Origin: Opitutaceae bacterium | GTDB taxonomy: Bacteria; Verrucomicrobiota; Verrucomicrobiia; Opitutales; Opitutaceae | Length of the DNA stretch: 64,000 nt | Direction: 5' to 3' | Assembly (NCBI GenBank): GCA_016795545.1 | Contig: JAEUGX010000020.1 | Span: 1-64,000, forward strand | In this document: piece after piece, positions 1 to 8,215 of the stretch | Layout: each line of letters begins with the position of its first letter | Numbering within the stretch: position 1 is the stretch's first letter | The notes under the pieces: model-generated | What the model was told of the DNA's origin: nothing | The model's input: the letters and a program-made list of their open reading frames with translations, nothing else | Databases searched by the model: none | Position numbers and translations under genes: made by a program

Positions 1-63
1 ACTCATCGCATGGTACACCCCGGGGCCCTCGTCTACCGGCAACTTGATCCGTGCCTGCCGCAT
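1..63 (-). CDS. Y1-type (IS200/REP-associated) transposase, N-terminal fragment at window edge
   Basis: The minus strand opens with ATG at position 63 and reads 21 codons without a stop to the left edge. The residues begin MRQARIKLP and continue to GVYHAMS. This is the characteristic opening of HUH-family Y1 transposases (RAYT-like) as they occur in Verrucomicrobiota and relatives, where a basic start leads into a Y/H-H-x-x-S-R strand. Only the first strand is visible, so neither the HUH pair nor the catalytic tyrosine can be checked. The gene diverges from the FmdB-like gene about 200 bases away. The call rests on recognition of a short stretch and could be wrong. Confidence 0.5.
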   Translation of the reverse strand, partial: MRQARIKLPVDEGPGVYHAMS

Positions 64-266
64 GCGAGGCCGCCATATCCGCAAACTCTCCGCTCTCCCG
101 TCAACTGGTATCAGCCTGTCCCTTGCTTTTGATGCTTTTAGTCCAAGGCGCAGGAATTTTAGCCGGGGGCCTGGCGGCTGACACGACCTGCGCGGTGCGC
201 CGCACCTTTGGCTGCGCTGCCACCACGCTTGCAAAACCGCCACGGGCCGCCGAATGTGCGGACTCC

Positions 267-521
267 ATGGCCACGTACGTTTATGAGACGATCCCCCGCC
301 GGGACGGCGAGCTCGCGCGCCGCTTTGAGGTCGTGCAGAGCATGAAGGACGCCCCGCTCGCGCGGCATCCCGACACCGGCGAGCCAGTCCGGCGCGTGAT
401 CACCGGCGGCTACGGCCTCATGGGAGTCGGCGAAAAATCCTCCCCCGCTGCGGCCCCGGCCTCAGCCCCTTGCTCGGCCGGCTGCGCCTGCCACAGCGGC
501 CCGCGGATCCCGCCAAGCTGA
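267..521 (+). CDS. FmdB-like small protein lacking the zinc-ribbon cysteines
   Basis: An 84-residue protein that starts MATYVYET and continues through FEVVQSMKDAPL and GEPVRRVITGG. This is the layout of the FmdB/putative zinc-ribbon regulatory family (YxYE...FE..Q.M.D.PL...P..G..VRRVI). In the usual family two CxxC pairs flank the central segment; here those positions hold no cysteine at all. Cysteines appear only in a C-terminal tail (CSAGCACH). A longer open frame starts upstream at 51, but its first 72 codons look non-coding, so the ATG at 267 is preferred. The family has no firmly established role. A zinc-free fold is an inference. Confidence 0.7.
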   Translation: MATYVYETIPRRDGELARRFEVVQSMKDAPLARHPDTGEPVRRVITGGYGLMGVGEKSSPAAAPASAPCSAGCACHSGPRIPPS

Positions 522-589
522 TCTCTGGCCCACCCGATCCCGCGATCCAGGCTGCGGGAGGCACGGGCTGCGCTTCCCACCCTCGACAC

Positions 590-964
590 TCACAAGTCCG
601 TGTACTTGTCCGCCCGCCCGCGGGCCTTCTCCACCGGATACTTTTTTGCGTTGGCGGCCATCTTGGCCTCGATCGCCGCCGCCAGATCGATGCCGCAGAT
701 GTTGGCGAACTCGAGCGCATAGATGACCACGTCGGCGATCTCGGCCTCGATCGCCGGACGCTTCTTCGGGTCGCGCGCCACGTCCAGCGACGGCTTGGAC
801 TCCGACCACAGGAAATGCTCCATCAGCTCGCCCGACTCCGCGGCCAGCGCCATACTGAGGTTCTTCGGCGAGTGAAACTGCTCCCAATCACGCTCACGGA
901 CAAACGCCAGCACCCGCGCACGAAGCTCCGCCACCGTCGTGCCTGCATCAGTCATCGGTTTCAT
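590..964 (-). CDS. MazG-like nucleotide pyrophosphohydrolase
   Basis: About 120 residues with the all-alpha NTP pyrophosphohydrolase signature: an ESGELMEHF helix followed by EAEIADVVIYALEF, which together give the ExxE...ExxD metal-binding set. The C-terminus has KYPVEKARGRADKYTDL, typical of the short dCTP-pyrophosphatase-like/MazG-related proteins. Such enzymes hydrolyse non-canonical or excess (d)NTPs to monophosphates and act in the cytoplasm to clean the nucleotide pool. Starts at 964 and 955 are both possible; the upstream extension to 1039 is poorly coding and was rejected. The exact substrate cannot be read from the sequence. Confidence 0.85.
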   Translation of the reverse strand: MKPMTDAGTTVAELRARVLAFVRERDWEQFHSPKNLSMALAAESGELMEHFLWSESKPSLDVARDPKKRPAIEAEIADVVIYALEFANICGIDLAAAIEAKMAANAKKYPVEKARGRADKYTDL

Positions 965-1330
965 GCCCCGACCTTGCCCCAACCCCTCCTGCGGCGCAAG
1001 TCCTTGCGATACAGTTCCCATCCAACGTCGCCAGCACATCGCCCGGAACGTATTATTTTAGTTGGCGGCTGGCACAAGGTGTGCAGTTTGTTTCGCGAAC
1101 TCAGTCCAATGTCGCACGTCCAACAGCATCAGCGCAGCCAGCAGGCCCGCACTTCGCTTACGAAGGCCGGTCAGCATATTGGCTACGTCCGCATGCCGCA
1201 GTGCGCCGCCAATTGGCTGAAACAAGACACCGGCTCGGGCTGCCTGGCCTGACGGACACCGTAAACACGGATCAAGTCCCCTCTTCCAGGAGTCCCGGCG
1301 GTTTCAACAACCGACGAGAAAGGAAACCTC
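965..1330. other. Intergenic region before the small heat-shock gene
   Basis: This 366-base stretch has no convincing gene. A 47-codon plus-strand frame (ATG 1109, stop ending 1252) exists but resembles no family I know. A good ribosome-binding site (gagaaaggaaacc) lies just before the ATG at 1331. No clear heat-shock promoter or CIRCE-type inverted repeat was found by eye. Confidence 0.5.
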
Positions 1331-1726
1331 ATGCATACCATCATCAATCGCCTCAATCACCGTCGTTTTCCCGGCACGGAGTCCGCGCAGGAATTCCGTT
1401 CGCCGCATTACGACTGCCAGGATCTGCCCGAGGCCATGAAGCTGGTCGTGTATGTGCCCGGCGTCGACGTGAGCGGCGTGGAGATCACCACGCGCGGGCC
1501 GGACCTCCTCGTCACTGCGCGCAAGACTCACCATGTCCGCGTCAACTGGCAGGCGCTGCACCTCGAGCAGGCGCAGCGCGACTACCAGCTGAAGCTGCGG
1601 CTGGGCACGGGATTCGACTACGCTTCCCTGCAGGCGTCGGTCGCCCGCGGCGTGCTCACCATCGTGCTGCCGAAGCACCAGCCGGCGATGGCCGGCCTGG
1701 GCGCCCGGCAGCGCCAGGTGGCATAG
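1331..1726 (+). CDS. Hsp20/alpha-crystallin family small heat-shock protein
   Basis: 131 residues. An alpha-crystallin domain spans about residues 30-120, beginning with a strand resembling MKLVVYVPGVDVSGVEI, which matches the usual 'elpGv.kedi.v' opening of bacterial Hsp20 proteins. It closes with ARGVLTIVLPK, the family's A-x-x-x-G-v-L-t-i-x-l-P-K signature. These proteins are ATP-independent holdases that bind unfolding proteins in the cytoplasm. The N-terminal arm is short (about 30 residues) and the C-terminal tail lacks an obvious IxI oligomerisation motif. A hairpin right after the stop suggests monocistronic transcription. Confidence 0.9.
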   Translation: MHTIINRLNHRRFPGTESAQEFRSPHYDCQDLPEAMKLVVYVPGVDVSGVEITTRGPDLLVTARKTHHVRVNWQALHLEQAQRDYQLKLRLGTGFDYASLQASVARGVLTIVLPKHQPAMAGLGARQRQVA

Positions 1727-1732
1727 CCCGGT

Positions 1733-1760
1733 GCGGGAGCCGGCTTCGGCCGGTTCCCGC
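1733..1760 (+). terminator. Hairpin after hsp20, possible terminator
   Basis: Eleven base pairs (1733-1743 with 1750-1760, one G-T wobble) close a CTTCGG loop. It begins 7 bases past the hsp20 stop codon. There is no U-run afterwards, so it may end transcription weakly or act as a 3' stabiliser. Confidence 0.5.
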
Positions 1761-2339
1761 GGCCGCACGCCGGCGCGCCGCTCGCCCGCCCGAAAATATC
1801 TTCGTCGGCTTTTTCCTTCTCCGGAACAAACCGGCGATGTCCCGGTTCATATCTTGACGGTCCTGACCCCGACCGGCGAAACCCCTAACACCCCGACCGA
1901 TGACTCCCTTTCCGCACCAACTGATCCCGCGCTCCGCCGATAAACCGGCGGGGGCTCTGGGTTCCGTGCGGCCGAAAACCATGCGTGATATCCTCTGGGG
2001 CCGGCCGCTCTTCAAGGCGCCCCGGCTGCCGAGCCCGAGGATCGACCTCGACCCGCTGCCGTTCACCGCCGCCCGCGTTACCCAGCGCTCCCGCGATACC
2101 TGAGCGTGCGCTCGGGTCGCTTTCACCCGCAGCCCGGGCCCGGCAGGACCAATCCCGTCCGATCCGGCCGGGCTGCGGTTTAACCGAGCAATCGCCGTAA
2201 AGCCGGGCCGCGCAGCGGCCCGCCCGCTCGTTAAGTCCCACTGGCGGCCGAGATACCCGTTGCCCTTTTCGCCTCAGCGAAGATCGTCTGAATTAGCGGA
2301 AACCGTCCGCGGCATTCGGTTGCAACCTGCCCGCGGCGC
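1761..2339. other. Long intergenic region with no supported gene
   Basis: About 580 bases between hsp20 and rlmJ. A plus-strand frame from ATG 1900, or more plausibly ATG 1981 (40 codons, beginning MRDILWGRPLF, stop ending 2103), is the only candidate, and it matches no known family. It is followed by a large hairpin (2129-2137 pairs with 2168-2176). The rest shows no repeat, RNA gene or mobile element that I can recognise. Confidence 0.4.
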
Positions 2340-3212
2340 CTACTTTTCGGGCACCAGCCACTCGCAACGCACCGCCGCACCGGCGTCGACCGCCAGCCTT
2401 TCACGGAGCACCGGCAGCAGCTTGCGGATTTCCGGCTCGATCTGCCACGGCGGGTTCAGGATCAGGAGGCCGCAGCCTTTCATGCGCAGCTGCGCGCCGT
2501 CGCCGGCGATGTTGAGCTCGACCAGCAGGGTGGGCGGCAGCGGCTGCGCCGTCAGCTCGTGCAGGAACGCATCCGTCCGGGCGCGCTCGGTCACCGGATA
2601 CCAGATCGCGCAAACCGCCCCGGGCAGCCGCCGCATGGCTTCCGCAAGCCCGCGGAGGATGGCGTCGAATTCCAGCTTGGACTCGAACGGCGGGTCGATC
2701 AGCACCAGCGCCCGTTTCTCCGGCGGCGGCAACGCCGCCTTCAGCGCCGTATAACCGTCCAGCGGCTGCACGATGACCCGCGGCTCCCGGGCAAACGCCA
2801 GTGCCAGCGCCTCGGCGTCGTCCGGACGCAGTTCGCACAACATCATGCGGTCCTGCGGGCGCAGGAGCATCCGGGCGATCCAGGGCGATCCGGGATAATG
2901 CCGGAGCTCGCCGCCCGTTTCCCCGCGCCGTTCATTGAAGCGGCGGACCAGCCCCAGGTATTCCTGCAACGGAGAATCCGGCGGCAGCCCGGTCCAGAGC
3001 CGGCCGATCCCGGCAGGGTGTTCCGGCTCCCGCGTACGTCCGTCCGGCAGCACCGCCGGCACGGAGAGGTCGTAGCCTCCCCGGCCCGCGTGCGTGTCGA
3101 GGTAAAGAAATCCCTTCTCCTTGCGCTGCAGGCCGCGGATCAGCGGCACCAGCAGCGCATGCTTGAAAACGTCGGCGTAGTTGCCCGCGTGATAGTGGTG
3201 GCGGTAGTTCAC
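2340..3212 (-). CDS. rlmJ: 23S rRNA (adenine(2030)-N(6))-methyltransferase RlmJ
   Basis: 290 residues, close to the roughly 280 of E. coli RlmJ. The N-terminus has the diagnostic NYRHHYHAGNYADVFKH opening, and a DTHAGRG segment follows as the SAM-binding motif. The catalytic motif IV appears as LIDPPFE near residue 173. The enzyme methylates A2030 of 23S rRNA on the naked RNA early in large-subunit assembly. It lies 22 bases downstream of the YhcH-family gene on the same strand, so the two may be co-transcribed, although no functional link is known. Confidence 0.95.
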   Translation of the reverse strand: MNYRHHYHAGNYADVFKHALLVPLIRGLQRKEKGFLYLDTHAGRGGYDLSVPAVLPDGRTREPEHPAGIGRLWTGLPPDSPLQEYLGLVRRFNERRGETGGELRHYPGSPWIARMLLRPQDRMMLCELRPDDAEALALAFAREPRVIVQPLDGYTALKAALPPPEKRALVLIDPPFESKLEFDAILRGLAEAMRRLPGAVCAIWYPVTERARTDAFLHELTAQPLPPTLLVELNIAGDGAQLRMKGCGLLILNPPWQIEPEIRKLLPVLRERLAVDAGAAVRCEWLVPEK

Positions 3213-3234
3213 GACCGCTCCGCCGGCACGCGAA

Positions 3235-3729
3235 TCAAGCCACCGGCACCTTCACCACCGTCTTGCGCACCAGCAAGGAACCCTTGAGCTGGACGCAGGG
3301 CATGTGGCCGTCGGCCGGGAAAAGCACCGCCGCGTCGCCGGGCCGCATGATCAGGCGCGTCGAGACGCCCGAATCATTGAACAGCAGATAATCCTTCTCG
3401 TCGTTGTATTCCGTCTTCGCGGGCAGGCGGGTGACGTCCTCGACCTCGATGATCTCCTCACCCTCGACCACCACCTGCACGTCGATGTACTTCCGATGCG
3501 CCTCGAAGAGGCCGTCGGCCCGGGCCTTGGTCATGTAAACCTGCTCGACCGCATAAGCCCCACCGGCCAGGTCGACCTTGTTGGAAGATCCCGCCGCGAT
3601 CTGCCGGAGCCGCGCGCGCGCCGCCGACTTCGGATCGAGAAGGTCGGCCACGTAGGCGAAAGCCGCCGTAAAACGGGGGTCTTGTTTGAGTTGGTCGCGA
3701 GCGACGGAGGAAGGTCCAAATATAGCCAT
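3235..3729 (-). CDS. YhcH/YjgK/YiaL (DUF386, TabA-like) family protein
   Basis: 164 residues from the ATG at 3729 (MAIFGPSS). The longer frame to 3765 adds residues that do not fit the family. Typical family segments are visible: AHRKYIDVQVVVEGEE and MRPGDAAVLFPADGHMPCV, whose histidines and acidic residues form the cupin-like metal site of this group. Members such as E. coli TabA/YjgK and YiaL are double-stranded beta-helix proteins linked to sugar or sialic-acid metabolism and biofilm control. No sugar operon surrounds this copy, so the substrate is unknown. Confidence 0.85.
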   Translation of the reverse strand: MAIFGPSSVARDQLKQDPRFTAAFAYVADLLDPKSAARARLRQIAAGSSNKVDLAGGAYAVEQVYMTKARADGLFEAHRKYIDVQVVVEGEEIIEVEDVTRLPAKTEYNDEKDYLLFNDSGVSTRLIMRPGDAAVLFPADGHMPCVQLKGSLLVRKTVVKVPVA

Positions 3730-4025
3730 GGCGATCAGAAAATTACTCTCCGGGGTGATGAGCAAGGAGTAACCTCGGATTTTTCCGAAGGTTCTGGGGT
3801 GCGTCCGCTCGCCTCGGGCCGCATTTTCACGCGTCTCCTGCGCAAATTCCTTCTCTGCGGTCGTTAGTGCGATCAGTAACAGCGCTCACCAGCCGCACAA
3901 AGTTCTGTCATACCCCGCCCGGCAAGTCCGCCCCACCCCGGCGTCCACGGGCGTGCGTTTACGCCGGGCTCATTTCCTCCCCTGACGACGGGTCCATGCC
4001 CGCCGGGGACGGACCCTCCCGAGCG
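3730..4025. other. Upstream region of the YhcH-family gene
   Basis: Nearly 300 bases without a supported gene. It must hold the minus-strand promoter for the YhcH-rlmJ pair and the 3' end region of the VWA gene. Nothing distinctive was seen. Confidence 0.4.
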
Positions 4026-5867
4026 TCATCGCGCCAGCGTCCCCGCCCGCTCGACGAGGGACAGGAACTCCGTCCGGTATCCGCCCGGATCGCCGGCCAG
4101 GCCCGCCCGGCCCCAGGCGGAAACATCCGCCAGCGTCAGTTTCCCCTTGAACGGCGAATCCCGGAGTTCCAGGCCGAACGCCGCCACGGCGGCCGCGAAC
4201 TTGAAGTCGGGACTCGCCTCGGCGAACGTCCGCCCCGAGTCGACCAGCGGGAACGCCAGCAGGCTGCTGGTCTCCGCGGCCGGCTCCTTGTAGCGAATCC
4301 TGACGGTCAGCAGCTCACCCGAGGGGCCGGCCGCCGTCGTCTGCACCCGCTGGTACTTCAGCGGATCCACGCCGGGCGCAGCCGGCAGGTCCACGCCCAC
4401 CGGCACCACCTCGTAAAGCGCCGTGACCGTATGCCCCGCCCCGATCTCGCCGGCATCCACCTGGTCGTCGTTGAAATCCTCGCGCTCCAGCAGCCGATTC
4501 TCGTAGCCGATCAAGCGGTACGCCTGCACTGCGGCGGGATTGAACTCCACCTGGATCTTCACGTCTTTCGCGATGGTGACCAGGGTCCCGCCCGCCTGCT
4601 CGACCAGGGCCTTGCGCGCCTCGGCGAGCGAGTCGATGTAGGCGTAGTTGCCGTTGCCCCGGTCGGCCAGCTGCTCGAGCGTCGCGTCCTTGAGGTTGCC
4701 CATGCCGAAGCCCAGAACGCTGAGGAAAACGCCCGACCGGGCTTTCTCCTCGATCAGGCGCACCAGTTCCCCTTCGCTCGCCGGCCCGACGTTGAAGTCG
4801 CCGTCGGTGGCGAGGATCACGCGGTTCACGCCGCCCGGGATAAAATTCGCGCGCGCGACGTCGTAAGCCAGCTGGATGCCCGCCGCCCCGGCGGTCGAGC
4901 CGCCCGCCGCCAGGCGCTCGATCGCGTCCCGGATCTCGTCGCGGTGCGCCACGCGGGTCGAGGGCAGCGCCAGGCCCGCCGCCCCGGCGTAGACCGCGAT
5001 GGCCACGCGATCGTCCGGCCGCAGCCGGTCGACGAGCAGGCGCAGCGACTGCTTGAGCAGCGGCAGCTTGTTCGGACTTTGCATCGACCCCGACACGTCG
5101 AGGAGAAACACCAGGTTGGCCGGCGGGCGCTGGGCGTCGGCAACCTCGCGTCCCTTGAGTCCGATGCGGACCAGCCGGTGCTCCGGCCGCCACGGCGCGC
5201 CCGCCACCTCGAGGCTGGCGGCGAACGGCGCGGCGCCCGTCGGCGCCTCGTACGCGTAAGGGAAATAGTTGACGAGCTCCTCGATCCGCACCGCATCGGC
5301 CGGCGGCCGGCGGCCTTCCCGCAGGAAGCGGCGGACATTGGCATACGCCGCCGTATCCACGTCCACGGCGAACGTCGAAACCGGCTGGTCCTCGACCCGC
5401 CGGAACGTGTTGTCCTGCCGGTGCGCGTAAGCCTCCGTGCTGGGCTCCCCGACCGCCGCCGCCACGCCGCCGAGCCGGGCGAAAGCCACCTCGTGCGGCG
5501 CAGGCGGCGACGCCAGGTTCAGCTCGAACACCTGCGGGGCGTGCTTCGGCCGGTAGTCCTGCTGCCAGATCACAAACACCACCGCGAAGCAGGCCGCGGC
5601 GAGGCCGCTGACGATAAAATAAAGCTGGGGGAACCGCAGGAGCGAGCCGCGGCGGGCCGGGCGGGCGGATTGCGGGGCCGGCTCGGGCTCGTGTTGGAGC
5701 GCCTCGGCGAGCGTGGCCCCCAGCGCCCGGATCTCCGTCACGGTGCGCCGGGCCTCCGGATCTCCCTCCAGCAATTGCGCGAACGCCGCCTGCTCGGCGG
5801 GGTCCATCTCGCCGCAGGCATAGGCGGTCAGCCGCGGGTCGTCGGGGGAAAGGGTCTGCTGCTTCAT
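4026..5867 (-). CDS. Membrane VWA-domain protein (YfbK-like) with anti-sigma-like N-terminus
   Basis: 613 residues. Residues 1-60 (DPRLTAYACGEMDPAEQAAF...) resemble the cytoplasmic N-terminus of anti-sigma factors. One transmembrane helix lies at about 81-101. The rest is predicted extracytoplasmic: a YfbK-type N-terminal region, a von Willebrand A domain with the MIDAS motif DVSGS at 257-261 and TDGDF further on, and a DUF3520-like C-terminal part (ENRLLEREDFNDDQVDAGEIG). It starts 45 bases after the ECF sigma gene on the same strand. This order and the N-terminus suggest it restrains that sigma factor. The role of the VWA domain as an envelope sensor is an inference. Confidence 0.85.
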   Translation of the reverse strand: MKQQTLSPDDPRLTAYACGEMDPAEQAAFAQLLEGDPEARRTVTEIRALGATLAEALQHEPEPAPQSARPARRGSLLRFPQLYFIVSGLAAACFAVVFVIWQQDYRPKHAPQVFELNLASPPAPHEVAFARLGGVAAAVGEPSTEAYAHRQDNTFRRVEDQPVSTFAVDVDTAAYANVRRFLREGRRPPADAVRIEELVNYFPYAYEAPTGAAPFAASLEVAGAPWRPEHRLVRIGLKGREVADAQRPPANLVFLLDVSGSMQSPNKLPLLKQSLRLLVDRLRPDDRVAIAVYAGAAGLALPSTRVAHRDEIRDAIERLAAGGSTAGAAGIQLAYDVARANFIPGGVNRVILATDGDFNVGPASEGELVRLIEEKARSGVFLSVLGFGMGNLKDATLEQLADRGNGNYAYIDSLAEARKALVEQAGGTLVTIAKDVKIQVEFNPAAVQAYRLIGYENRLLEREDFNDDQVDAGEIGAGHTVTALYEVVPVGVDLPAAPGVDPLKYQRVQTTAAGPSGELLTVRIRYKEPAAETSSLLAFPLVDSGRTFAEASPDFKFAAAVAAFGLELRDSPFKGKLTLADVSAWGRAGLAGDPGGYRTEFLSLVERAGTLAR

Positions 5868-5912
5868 ATTCTCGGGTGTCTGGTGGGCTGGGTTTCCGGG
5901 TGGAGCCGCGAT

Positions 5913-6518
5913 TCATTCCGGGGTCGCCGCCAGTTCGCGGCGCAACGCCTGGATGGCGGTGTGCAGGATGAAGCCGACGTTGCCGACGGACAGCGACGTG
6001 ATCCGGCTGATCTCCTGGTAGCTGAAGCCGTTCTGAAACTTGAGCCGCACGACTTCCTGTTGGTTGGGCGGCAGCCGGCCGAGCAGGCGCCGGACCGCCT
6101 CCTGCCGCTCGGCAAGCTCCAGGGCGCGGCCCGGCCGAGGCTCCGCGGCCGCCAGGCGCTCGGCCTGGCCTTCCGCGAGCCGTTTCATCCGGCCCTCCTT
6201 CCGCAGCACGTCGAGCGCGCGGTTCCGGCAGACCGTGAACAGCCATTCCGCGACATGCCCGTCGACGGCCGCGGCCGGCTGCGCCATGAGCCGGACAAAA
6301 GTGTCCTGCACCACGTCGCGCGCCCGGTCGACGTCGCCGCCCAGCAGCCGCGCCGCGTAACGGCGCAGCGGCGCCTGGTGGCGTTCCACCGCCGCCTGCA
6401 CAAAGGAGCTGGGCTCGGGCCTGACATCGGGGCTGTGGGGTTCGATCTTCACGAGATCCTGTTCTTTACCACGGACGGTAGCGGGTTTTCTTAGGCCTTC
6501 GACCCGCAATTTTTCCAA
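5913..6518 (-). CDS. ECF-family RNA polymerase sigma factor
   Basis: About 200 residues. Region 2 is seen around residues 40-110 (RRYAARLLGGDVDRARDVVQDTF, then WLFTVCRNRALDVLRKE). Region 4 lies near 140-195 (LPPNQQEVVRLKFQNGFSYQEI, followed by a helix-turn-helix and HTAIQALRREL). Sigma-70 group 4 factors direct polymerase to stress regulons and are held by a partner anti-sigma factor. The next gene on the strand encodes a membrane protein with an anti-sigma-like N-terminus. The first 30 residues are not conserved, so an internal start is possible. The divergent SBP gene starts only 42 bases away. Confidence 0.9.
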   Translation of the reverse strand: MEKLRVEGLRKPATVRGKEQDLVKIEPHSPDVRPEPSSFVQAAVERHQAPLRRYAARLLGGDVDRARDVVQDTFVRLMAQPAAAVDGHVAEWLFTVCRNRALDVLRKEGRMKRLAEGQAERLAAAEPRPGRALELAERQEAVRRLLGRLPPNQQEVVRLKFQNGFSYQEISRITSLSVGNVGFILHTAIQALRRELAATPE

Positions 6519-6559
6519 GGGCTCCTTGCCGGGCGACGGTTTGCGGCTTCAATCAGCCC

Positions 6560-8182
6560 ATGTCCCGACGCCTGCTGACCCTCGGCCTCCCGCTCCTCGC
6601 CCTCGGCCTCCTCGCCGCCGGTTGCGGCCGCCGCGAAACTCCGGCCGAAGCCGGCATCCGCACCCAGACGCTGCTGGTCGGCAACGCCGCCGAGCCGGGC
6701 GACCTCGATCCGCAGACGGCCGCCGTCCTCAACGACCAGATCATCCAGATCGCGCTCGGCGAAGGCCTGACCGCGCTCGACGAGCAATCGACCGTGCCGG
6801 TCCCCGCCGCGGCCGAGCGCTGGGAGGTTTCCGCCGACGGCCTGACCTGGACCTTTCACCTGCGCGCCGGGCTCCGGTGGTCCAACGGCGAGCCGCTCAC
6901 CGCCGGCGATTTCCTGGCTTCCTGGCGCCGCATCCTCAATCCGCGCTTCGCCTCCGAGGGCGCCTGGTATTTTTTCCCGGTCCGCGACGCGGAAGCCTAC
7001 AGCGCGGGGCGGATCGCCGACCCGGCCACGGTCGGTCTCGCCGCCCCGGACGACCGGACGGTCGTCGTCACGCTGGCCCGCCCGACACCCTTCCTGCCGG
7101 CCCTGGCCTCCCTGCCCGCCTGGTTCCCGATCAACCCGCGCGTCGTGGCGGCCTTCGACGGGCTGGAGCGCCGCGGCTCGGCGTGGACCCGCCCGGGCAA
7201 CCACGTCGGCAACGGCCCGTTCCGCCTGAAGGAATGGACGCCCAACGCGCGCATCGTCGTGGAGAAGAACCCCTATCACTGGGAGGCCGCCTCGAACCGG
7301 CTCCGCGAGATCGTGTTCTTTCCCATCGAGAACCCGGACGTCGAGGAGCGCAACTTCCGCGCCGGGCAGCTCCACGTGACCTTCAACCTGCCCGTGTCCC
7401 GCATCGCCTCGTGGCGCGAGCAGCATGCCGCCCGGCTCCGCCTCGACCCGCAACAGCAGGCCAATTTCCTGCGCTTCAACGTCACCCACCCCGCGCTGGC
7501 CGACGCGCGCGTGCGGCGCGCGCTCTCCCAGGCGATCGACCGCGACACCCTCTCCCGCACCGTGCTGCAGGGCAGCCGCCCGCCGGCCCACGCGCTCACG
7601 CCTCCGGGCACCGGCGGCTACACCGCCCGCGCGGCCGTCGGGGTCGACTTCGCCGCCGCCCGGCAGCTGCTGGCCGACGCCGGTTATCCTGCCGGCCGGG
7701 GCTTCCCCGCCCTGGAGCTGCAATGCCGCACCGACGAGCTCAGCCCGCGACTCGCCGAGGCGCTGCAGGCGAGCTGGCAGCGCGAGCTGGGCATCCGCAT
7801 CCTCATCACGCCCGTGGAGCAGAAGACCTGGGTCCAGAACCAGCAGTCCCTCAACTACGCCGTCACGCTCGCCGCGTGGACCGCCGACTATCCGGACCCG
7901 CTCACGTACCTCGGCTTGTTCGCCAGCGACAGCTCCTACAACTGGACCGGCTGGAAAAATCCCGGCTACGACCGCCTGCTCGAGGAGGCCGCGCTCACGC
8001 TCGATCCCGCCGCCCGCTACGAGGTCTTCCAGCGCGCCGAGTCCCTCCTGCTCGCCGAGGCGCCCGTGGCCCCGGTCTTTGTCGGCGCGCAGACCTACCT
8101 CATCCACCCCGCCGTCAAGGGCTGGCTCCCCGCCCCCCTGGTCTTCCGCCGCTTCCAGCACGTCTCGCTCGTCGCCCCGTAG
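6560..8182 (+). CDS. Oligopeptide ABC transporter substrate-binding lipoprotein (family 5)
   Basis: 540 residues. A lipoprotein signal peptide ends in LLAAGC with the acylated cysteine at 22. The mature protein has the OppA/DppA family hallmarks: EPGDLDPQ near the start, an AERWEVSADGLTWTFHLR segment, WSNGEPLTAGDF, and later ARVRRALSQAIDRDTL. This family captures peptides (sometimes murein peptides) outside the inner membrane for an ABC importer. No permease or ATPase genes lie next to it, so the transporter it feeds must be encoded elsewhere. The gene appears to begin a small plus-strand cluster with the next two genes. Confidence 0.93.
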   Translation: MSRRLLTLGLPLLALGLLAAGCGRRETPAEAGIRTQTLLVGNAAEPGDLDPQTAAVLNDQIIQIALGEGLTALDEQSTVPVPAAAERWEVSADGLTWTFHLRAGLRWSNGEPLTAGDFLASWRRILNPRFASEGAWYFFPVRDAEAYSAGRIADPATVGLAAPDDRTVVVTLARPTPFLPALASLPAWFPINPRVVAAFDGLERRGSAWTRPGNHVGNGPFRLKEWTPNARIVVEKNPYHWEAASNRLREIVFFPIENPDVEERNFRAGQLHVTFNLPVSRIASWREQHAARLRLDPQQQANFLRFNVTHPALADARVRRALSQAIDRDTLSRTVLQGSRPPAHALTPPGTGGYTARAAVGVDFAAARQLLADAGYPAGRGFPALELQCRTDELSPRLAEALQASWQRELGIRILITPVEQKTWVQNQQSLNYAVTLAAWTADYPDPLTYLGLFASDSSYNWTGWKNPGYDRLLEEAALTLDPAARYEVFQRAESLLLAEAPVAPVFVGAQTYLIHPAVKGWLPAPLVFRRFQHVSLVAP

Positions 8183-8215
8183 CCTTCTGCCGGCTTGCGT
8201 GTCGCGCTTACCCCC

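Noticed and set aside
51..266. N-terminal extension of the FmdB-like frame
   Set aside because: These 72 codons do not resemble the family and overlap the start of the divergent transposase-like gene.
3867..6494. 875-codon plus-strand open frame
   Set aside because: It is antisense to the VWA and sigma genes, and its R/G/A/P-rich translation shows no motif. Long shadow frames are expected at this GC content.
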